From an uncultured Clostridium sp. (GTDB taxonomy: Bacteria > Bacillota > Clostridia > UBA1212 > UBA1255), in the NCBI GenBank assembly GCA_900555605.1, contig USLW01000110.1, positions 1 through 6,774 of the forward strand: a stretch of DNA of 6,774 bases, written 5' to 3'. The notes under the pieces are model-generated. The model had not been told where the DNA came from, did not search any database, and saw only the letters and a list, made by a program, of their open reading frames with translations. Positions 1 to 3,769 of this stretch are shown one piece after another. The position numbers were made by a program, and so were the translations under genes. Each line of letters opens with the position of its first letter. Positions within the stretch are counted from its first letter, which is position 1.

Positions 1-51
1 CGTCGCGGCAGGCCCCATGCCGCCGAGAATGCCGATTGTTTTTTTGCTCAT
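1..51 (-). CDS. Aspartate/glutamate racemase family protein, N-terminal fragment
   Basis: Only the first 17 codons are in the window; the gene continues past the left edge. They read MSKKTIGILGGMGPAAT. The hydrophobic strand followed by GGMGPxAT is the hallmark N-terminus of the Asp/Glu racemase superfamily (RacX / aspartate racemase, PF01177). These cytosolic, cofactor-independent enzymes interconvert L- and D-amino acids using two cysteines, which would lie outside the window. A GGGCGGTG ribosome binding site at 57-64 sits 5 bases upstream of the ATG. The gene is transcribed leftward, away from ylbF-mutS, and in the same direction as the recombinase to its right. Substrate (aspartate, glutamate or a broad range) cannot be told from 17 residues. 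Family assignment is fairly secure because the motif is distinctive. Confidence 0.8.
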   Translation of the reverse strand, partial: MSKKTIGILGGMGPAAT

Positions 52-71
52 ATAATTCACCGCCCAATTTA

Positions 72-88
72 TTGTCAGGCTATGACAA
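72..88. repeat. 6-bp inverted repeat TTGTCA-5-TGACAA upstream of the racemase gene
   Basis: TTGTCA (72-77), spacer GGCTA, then TGACAA (83-88) form a perfect dyad about 20 bases before the racemase start codon. The half-site recurs as TGACAA at 123-128 and TTGTC at 138-142, making a second, looser dyad. It could be an operator for the racemase gene or part of an attachment site, because serine recombinase att sites are imperfect dyads near the element end. The sequence alone does not decide between these, and short dyads also occur by chance. Confidence 0.3.
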
Positions 89-150
89 AATCAAGAAAGC
101 CCTGAAATCGAAGGCTTAATAGTGACAAGTAACTATTTTGTCGCAGAGAA

Positions 151-179
151 CGGTGTGACCCGAAGGTCACGCCGTTTTT
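151..179 (+). terminator. Stem-loop with T-tract overlapping the recombinase stop codon
   Basis: CGGTGTGACC (151-160), loop CGAA (161-164) and GGTCACGCCG (165-174) form a 10-bp stem with one G-T wobble, followed on the plus strand by TTTTT (175-179). The geometry is that of an intrinsic terminator for rightward transcription, which would keep transcripts out of the antisense strand of the element. Read leftward it directly follows the recombinase, whose TGA stop lies inside the stem, but the trailing tract TTCTCTG is poor in U. Leftward termination before the racemase gene is therefore probably weaker. Confidence 0.6.
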
Positions 180-1813
180 CTGTGTTCATAGGTTGTTTGC
201 GTGATGATAGGCTCGGAAATAACGGGAATATCTACATCGTCCACGAAGTTGAAGAAAATCTTCACTTTCTGCTTGCGCTTGCCGCTGGATTTGTCCGGGG
301 CATAGACGATGATTTTCTTGATATACTCGTTCACGATGGTCTGTGTCAGCTCCTCCACATCCACATATTTCTGTGTCAGGGCGATAAAGGCATCCAGACC
401 GTCGTTCATTTCTTCCCGCTGTTCCACCCATTCTTCGATAACTTCAATTTCGAGCTTTAACCGTTCCTGCTCCGCTTCATAGTCCGCAGACATCTTTCTG
501 TATCTGTCCTGATTGAGATTTCCAAGAACATAGTCCTCGTACAGCCGGGCGATGATGACATCCAGATCGGCAAGGCGTTTCTTTGCCTGTTCCAGCTTCT
601 TTTTGTCATCCCGGATGCTGCGCTCCTGGTCAGTCCTGCGGCATTGCAGCCATTCCTCCTGAAAACCGTCCACATCGCTTCGGATATACTCATTGACTGC
701 CCGGATGCGTTCCAGAACGATTTCACGAAGCACATCTTCCCGGATATAGTGGGCAGTACAAGTACCACGGTTGCTCTTGTAGTTGTTGCAGACGTAGTGA
801 TCCTGCTTGCCCTCAAAGTTTTTGCTTGTGGCAAAGTGGAGCTTGCCGCCGCAATCGGCACAAAACAGAAGCCCTGAGAACAATCCCTGCCGTTCCGCTT
901 TTGCGGGGCGGCGTTTGTTTTTCCTCAGTTCCTGCACCCTGTCAAACTGTGCCTGAGATACAATCGCTTCCTGTGTGTCCGGCAGATAAAACATATTCTC
1001 CGGCTCATTGGGAATCCGCTTTTTCAGCTTGTAGGACTTGGAATAAGTCTTGAAGTTGCAGGTACAGCCTGTGTACTCCTGCCGTTCCAAAATCCCTACA
1101 ATGGACTGGTTGCTCCAGTGGTACGGTCTTTCCGGCATCGGCTTTTTCTTTCGCTTGGCATAGAGTGCCTTTGCAGTCAGAATCTGCTTTTCTTCCAGAA
1201 TCCTTGCAATCTGCTCCGGGCCTTTGCCGTCAATGCAAAGGTCGAAGATGAGCTTGACTACCGGAGCCGCTTCTTCATCCAGAATCCAGTGATCCTTGTC
1301 CTCCGGGTCACAGCGGTATCCGTAGGGCGGTTTGCCCATGTGCTTCCCACTGGTTCCTCTCTGCCGCAAACTGACACGGACTTTCTTGCTGGTATCACGG
1401 GGATACCACTCGTTGAACAGATTACGGATTGCGGCGAAGCCCTCGCTGTCTCCCCGGTTGCTGTCTACGCCATCATTTATAGCGATAAAGCGGACATCAT
1501 AACTCGGAAAGATAATATCCGTATATTGTCCAACAGTCAGATAGTCACGACCAAAGCGGCTGAGGTCTTTGACCAGCCAGCAGCCCACAAGCCCCTGCTT
1601 GACAAGCTCAAAGCCTTCCTGCACACCGGGACGATTGAAGTTCGTCCCCGTATAACCGTCATCCACCAGAATTTTCAGGTTTGTATACCCGTGGTCACGG
1701 GCATATCGGGTTAAATACTCTCTCTGATTTGCGATACTGTTACTCTCGCCTTCCTGGGCATCCTCGTTGCTCAGACGGCAATAGAGAATGGTAATTTTCT
1801 GCTGATCCAACAT
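167..1813 (-). CDS. Large serine recombinase (site-specific integrase/resolvase)
   Basis: This 548-residue protein catalyses cut-and-religate recombination between att sites, integrating and excising the element. Domains in order: N-terminal resolvase catalytic domain about 7-150, with YCRLS placing the nucleophile at Ser15 beside Arg13, and KDLSRFGR carrying Arg86 and Arg89; recombinase DNA-binding domain about 160-300 with a GKPPYGY motif near 160; recombinase zinc ribbon about 311-365 with Cys318, Cys321, Cys342 and Cys352; a charged coiled coil about 395-470; and a C-terminal region about 480-545 like DUF4368. The length is usual for the family and no frame break is seen. I chose the ATG at 1813 because AAGGAGG lies 5 bases upstream and the catalytic strand begins at once, as in relatives. 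An in-frame ATG at 1894 would add 27 residues without homology to the catalytic domain. The stop codon sits within a stem-loop. The gene looks functional; att sites are unidentified. Confidence 0.93.
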   Translation of the reverse strand: MLDQQKITILYCRLSNEDAQEGESNSIANQREYLTRYARDHGYTNLKILVDDGYTGTNFNRPGVQEGFELVKQGLVGCWLVKDLSRFGRDYLTVGQYTDIIFPSYDVRFIAINDGVDSNRGDSEGFAAIRNLFNEWYPRDTSKKVRVSLRQRGTSGKHMGKPPYGYRCDPEDKDHWILDEEAAPVVKLIFDLCIDGKGPEQIARILEEKQILTAKALYAKRKKKPMPERPYHWSNQSIVGILERQEYTGCTCNFKTYSKSYKLKKRIPNEPENMFYLPDTQEAIVSQAQFDRVQELRKNKRRPAKAERQGLFSGLLFCADCGGKLHFATSKNFEGKQDHYVCNNYKSNRGTCTAHYIREDVLREIVLERIRAVNEYIRSDVDGFQEEWLQCRRTDQERSIRDDKKKLEQAKKRLADLDVIIARLYEDYVLGNLNQDRYRKMSADYEAEQERLKLEIEVIEEWVEQREEMNDGLDAFIALTQKYVDVEELTQTIVNEYIKKIIVYAPDKSSGKRKQKVKIFFNFVDDVDIPVISEPIITQTTYEHRKTA

Positions 1814-1818
1814 AATAT

Positions 1819-1825
1819 CCTCCTT
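1819..1825 (-). promoter_or_regulatory. Ribosome binding site deciding the recombinase start
   Basis: On the minus strand AAGGAGG occupies 1825-1819, with a 5-base spacer (ATATT) to the ATG at 1813. It is a full Shine-Dalgarno match. It favours this start over the upstream in-frame ATG at 1894. Confidence 0.8.
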
Positions 1826-1865
1826 CGGTGGTTGGTCAGCCGACAGTACCGTTGTGCATATTGGA

Positions 1866-1894
1866 ATTATATCATGCTTTTGTGTCGCAGTCAT
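1866..1894 (-). promoter_or_regulatory. Promoter of the recombinase gene
   Basis: On the minus strand TATAAT lies at 1871-1866, preceded by TG one base upstream (extended -10). A -35-like ATGACT lies at 1894-1889 with 17 bases between. Predicted transcription starts near 1859, giving a leader of about 45 bases before the ATG at 1813. The -35 box overlaps the stop codon of the preceding small gene. This would let the recombinase be expressed independently of the upstream mobilization genes. No repressor binding site is evident. Confidence 0.6.
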
Positions 1895-2196
1895 TAACAA
1901 ATCACCCCCTTGTCAGAAAAAATGAGCCGTTTTACCTTGTCGGTAAGTGGCTCATTTCCGTCACACTCCGTTTCAATCACATACCATGTGTTTCCGATCT
2001 TGCACTCAATGGTTTTGCAGAAAGAGGACTGTGCCGCTTCCCAACGCTTGCGGCATTCTTCCAGAAAATCAATAGGCGGCTCAAAAATCGGATCGAAGCA
2101 GGAGCAAATATCAATATAGCCGATGGCATCGTTGATTTCTTCCATCGGGGCATCTTCCATAATCATCTTGTTAATTTCCTCTACGGTTTTCTTCAT
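1894..2196 (-). CDS. Uncharacterised 100-residue protein of the mobile element
   Basis: I do not recognise a named family with certainty. The protein is acidic, with a helical N-terminal part (VEEINKMIMEDAPMEEIND) and a central segment with paired cysteines (ICSCFDPIFEPP, 30-41). The C-terminal half has IGNTWYV at 67-73 and DKVKRLI at 86-92. That C-terminal spacing (IGNTxYxV followed about 15 residues later by DKhxRLI) recalls TnpW-like small proteins of clostridial transposons, but this is a memory-based resemblance only. The ATG at 2196 follows the relaxase stop by 18 bases; AAGGAA lies about 10 bases before it. A TTG at 2202 is a possible alternative with closer spacing. The stop is followed by the recombinase promoter. 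Its position between relaxase and recombinase suggests an accessory role in mobilization or control of excision, which is inference. Confidence 0.7.
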   Translation of the reverse strand: MKKTVEEINKMIMEDAPMEEINDAIGYIDICSCFDPIFEPPIDFLEECRKRWEAAQSSFCKTIECKIGNTWYVIETECDGNEPLTDKVKRLIFSDKGVIC

Positions 2197-2214
2197 AGGC
2201 AAATAGTTCCTTTC

Positions 2215-2910
2215 TTAAATTTCCATGTCCTGTCCACGATTGCGGGCAGGGTGTTTGTGTTCATACAGTTCCTTTCCCATGGCGAGGATGGCATTGATAA
2301 AAGCCCAGACCTTTTCAGATGCAATCTCAATCGCATCCAGGAAAGGCTGGGCTTTCTGTTTCAGCTCCTCATAGTCTTTGTTCAGTTTTTCAAAACGGTC
2401 TTTCCATATCTTTGCGTTTTTATCTGCCTGCTCGAATTTCTGCTTGTATTTCAGCTTCTCAGACTTTTCCGCAAAGCTGCTGACCGCATAATCCTTTAGC
2501 GTGCGGCACTCATCCGCCGTCATGGTAACATTTCCCGTAATGGGATTTTTCTTGCCCATCGACTCAATCTCATGTGCAGTCATAGCAACAGACTTAGCAG
2601 CCTGAGTTTCCTTTTTCAGAGCTTCCAGTTTCTTTTTCTGCTTCTCCGTGGCAGCTTTGGCATCCGCTAAGCTCTGCTCGGCCTGTGTCACCTGTCCGGT
2701 CACAGCTTCCAAACGCTGCTGTTCGGCCTGTACCTTGAACTGTGTCACCGCCAGATGTTCCTCGGTACTGCCACGCTCTCCACGCTCCACATCGGTATAT
2801 CCGGCGGCTCGCATGAAATTAAAAAAGTCATCCTGCAGCACACTGTAGGACGACTTCAAAATCTTTTTCCCTTTTGCGTTCAACATCGGATTTCCGTTTG
2901 CATGCACCAT
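2215..2910 (-). pseudogene. MobV/Pre-type relaxase (plasmid recombination protein), C-terminal part only
   Basis: The reading frame encodes 231 residues matching the C-terminal part of Mob_Pre (PF01076) relaxases. SYSVLQDDFFNFM (21-33) is followed by VERGERGS (41-48) and EHLAVTQFK (51-59), the conserved segment just before the long coiled-coil tail. Coiled-coil stretches rich in K, E and Q span about 60-107 and 146-190. Intact members begin with roughly 150 more residues carrying the histidine cluster and the nicking residue for oriT. Those are absent, and an in-frame TAG lies four codons before the ATG at 2910. There is no good ribosome binding site there. The homologous region seems to begin close to 2905-2910, which marks a deletion or rearrangement junction. 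The product, if made, would not nick DNA. It is the first gene of the leftward element operon, 18 bases before the next gene. Confidence 0.8.
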
Positions 2911-2954
2911 GGATTTCCGCTATATCGTACCAACTTTGCTGACAGGAGCGGCTT

Positions 2955-3095
2955 TTATCGGGTTTCTGTATCCGGAGAAAAAATCAGAGACAGAAGTCCC
3001 TGTTGCTGCGGGGAGAACGACCGGTTTCGCTGCTGCTGTGCGCTGCGGCGTTTTTGTGCTTGCAGTATTGTTTTGTCTTGTTTCTGCTGTTTTTT
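2955..3095 (-). pseudogene. Start-less small reading frame behind a consensus ribosome binding site
   Basis: On the minus strand AGGAGG (3110-3105) is followed 9 bases later by a frame of 46 codons beginning AAA AAA CAG CAG and ending at TAA (2957-2955). The peptide is very rich in Lys, Gln and Arg (for example KKQQKQDKTILQAQKRR). No ATG, GTG or TTG precedes it: the bases read CATAT then six A. One inserted G would create ATG at ideal spacing, so the start may have been lost by a single-base deletion. It lies between the inverted repeat and the relaxase fragment, the usual place for a small mobilization accessory gene. The other two minus-strand frames here are also fairly open, so coding status is uncertain. 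Confidence 0.25.
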
Positions 3096-3113
3096 ATATG
3101 CTTACCTCCTGAG

Positions 3114-3154
3114 TGGCGCGGTGATTTATTATGAAAAATGTCACAGCCGCGCCA
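3114..3154. repeat. GC-rich inverted repeat upstream of relaxase fragment; possible oriT remnant
   Basis: TGGCGCGG (3114-3121) and CCGCGCCA (3147-3154) are perfect 8-bp arms. Inside them TGA (3122-3124) pairs with TCA (3141-3143), with a 3-base bulge (CAG) on one side and a 16-base AT-rich loop. No T-tract follows on either strand, so it is not an intrinsic terminator. MobV-type elements place oriT, usually with inverted repeats, just upstream of the relaxase gene, and this dyad lies in that place. I cannot identify a nick site matching a known MobV consensus. It could also be an attachment-site dyad. Confidence 0.35.
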
Positions 3155-3228
3155 TGGGAAAGTGCTACAAGCAAGGATATTATGAATTAGTTTTCCTGCC
3201 GTTATTCCTGCTGCAAAAACAGATTTGG

Positions 3229-3257
3229 TTGACTTATCCAGAACGGAAAGGTATAAT
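3229..3257 (+). promoter_or_regulatory. Consensus sigma-A promoter of the ylbF-mutS operon
   Basis: TTGACT (3229-3234), a 17-base spacer, and TATAAT (3252-3257) differ from the consensus at a single position. Transcription should start near 3264, giving a leader of about 75 bases before the ATG at 3340. It is the only strong rightward promoter seen before ylbF. The mobile remnant ends upstream of it, so insertion left the operon under this promoter. Whether the promoter is native chromosomal sequence or came with the element end cannot be seen directly. Confidence 0.8.
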
Positions 3258-3287
3258 TAACAACGCATTACAAAAAATAGGAATGTA

Positions 3288-3311
3288 CCGGCGGCTTTTT
3301 GTATCCGTCGG
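3288..3311 (+). other. Stem-loop in the ylbF-mutS leader
   Basis: CCGGCGG (3288-3294) pairs with CCGTCGG (3305-3311) with one G-T wobble around a 10-base loop. It lies within the predicted leader, about 17 bases before the ylbF ribosome binding site. No U-tract follows, so it is not a terminator. It may stabilise the 5' end of the transcript or be incidental. It matches no riboswitch I know. Confidence 0.35.
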
Positions 3312-3339
3312 AAATTGATATGAGATGAAGGGTGATACA

Positions 3340-3720
3340 ATGGATTATGCAGAAGCAGCTGCGCAATTGGGTGAGGCAATCGCGGAAAGCGGAGAGTTTG
3401 AGGCGTGGAGAAAGGCAGAGGATGCATTGCTGCTGGATGACAGAGCACAGCAGATGATGCAGGAATTTAAAGATCTTCAGATGGAGATGGTAAAGGCTTC
3501 ACGGGAGGATCTGGAGAAAGAGAAATTGGAGGAAATTCGCAACCGTCTGCTGGATAAACAGCGCGAATTGAATGCGTATGAAGTGACAAATGCATATTTC
3601 GAGGGGAAAAAAGGTTTTGAAAATATGATGAAAACCATTAATGATATTATACAGCATTTTGTGACGGGCGGGCAGAGCGGATGCAGCGGAAGCTGCAGTT
3701 CCTGCAGCGGCTGCCATTGA
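3340..3720 (+). CDS. YlbF/YmcA family protein with C-terminal cysteine cluster
   Basis: This 126-residue, mostly helical and highly charged protein fits the Com_YlbF family (PF06133). Recognisable segments are the N-terminal helix up to AWRKAEDALL, DDRAQQMMQEFKDLQ, a charged middle helix, then NAYEVTNAYFEGKKGFENMM and NDIIQHF. In Bacillus subtilis YlbF and YmcA form a complex with YaaT that carries iron-sulfur clusters and affects RNase Y-dependent RNA processing, competence and sporulation. Here the tail carries Cys115, Cys119, Cys122 and Cys125 followed by His126, spaced as a metal or Fe-S ligand set; that use is inference. The ATG at 3340 is chosen because AAGGGTG (3328-3334) lies 5 bases upstream. 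The ATG at 3325 overlaps that site and lacks one of its own. It is the first gene of the operon, 49 bases before mutS. It might be called YlbF or YmcA; the exact paralogue is unclear. Confidence 0.85.
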   Translation: MDYAEAAAQLGEAIAESGEFEAWRKAEDALLLDDRAQQMMQEFKDLQMEMVKASREDLEKEKLEEIRNRLLDKQRELNAYEVTNAYFEGKKGFENMMKTINDIIQHFVTGGQSGCSGSCSSCSGCH

Positions 3721-3769
3721 GGGATAGTACGAATTTGGATTTGAATAAGCAGACGGTGCGGAGGTAAGA

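Larger units (their letters stand above)
150..3200 (-). mobile_element. Decayed integrative mobilizable element (large serine recombinase + truncated MobV relaxase)
   Basis: Boundaries are approximate. All recognisable genes run leftward: a broken MobV relaxase, a 100-residue unknown protein, and a complete large serine recombinase at the left end. Large serine recombinases commonly lie at one end of clostridial mobilizable elements of the Tn4451 type, which also carry a MobV-type relaxase. The left end should lie between the recombinase stop (169) and the racemase start (51). The right end should lie before the promoter at 3229. No clear direct repeat marks the ends, as expected where attL and attR share only a very short core. 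No antibiotic resistance, replication or other cargo gene is present. The missing relaxase N-terminus points to an internal or terminal deletion, so this is a remnant that cannot mobilize itself. Confidence 0.65.

Noticed and set aside
66..106. TTGATT and TAAATT, 17 bases apart on the minus strand, as a racemase promoter
   Set aside because: The predicted transcript would start inside the ribosome binding site, leaving almost no leader, and the -10 box is weak.
1118..1714. Long plus-strand frame of 198 residues opposite the recombinase
   Set aside because: It is antisense to the conserved catalytic and DNA-binding regions of the recombinase, shows no family motif and lacks a ribosome binding site; it is a shadow of codon bias.
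1828..2499. Plus-strand frame of 223 residues
   Set aside because: It spans the antisense of two consecutive element genes and their promoter. Phe/Leu-rich antisense of Lys/Glu-rich coiled coil explains its composition.
2909..3112. Plus-strand frame of 67 residues with two hydrophobic stretches, resembling a small membrane protein
   Set aside because: It has no ribosome binding site before the ATG, lies in the opposite orientation to all element genes, and overlaps a minus-strand region with a strong Shine-Dalgarno sequence. A real gene cannot be fully excluded.
3131..3190. Plus-strand 19-codon frame beginning at ATG 3131
   Set aside because: It begins inside the inverted repeat with no ribosome binding site; too short to support as a gene.
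2755..3318. Plus-strand frame of 187 residues across the relaxase junction
   Set aside because: It crosses the inverted repeat and the ylbF-mutS promoter, is very Cys/Phe rich and has no recognisable domain.
3325..3339. ATG at 3325 as the ylbF-family start
   Set aside because: It overlaps the ribosome binding site AAGGGTG of the ATG at 3340 and has none of its own.
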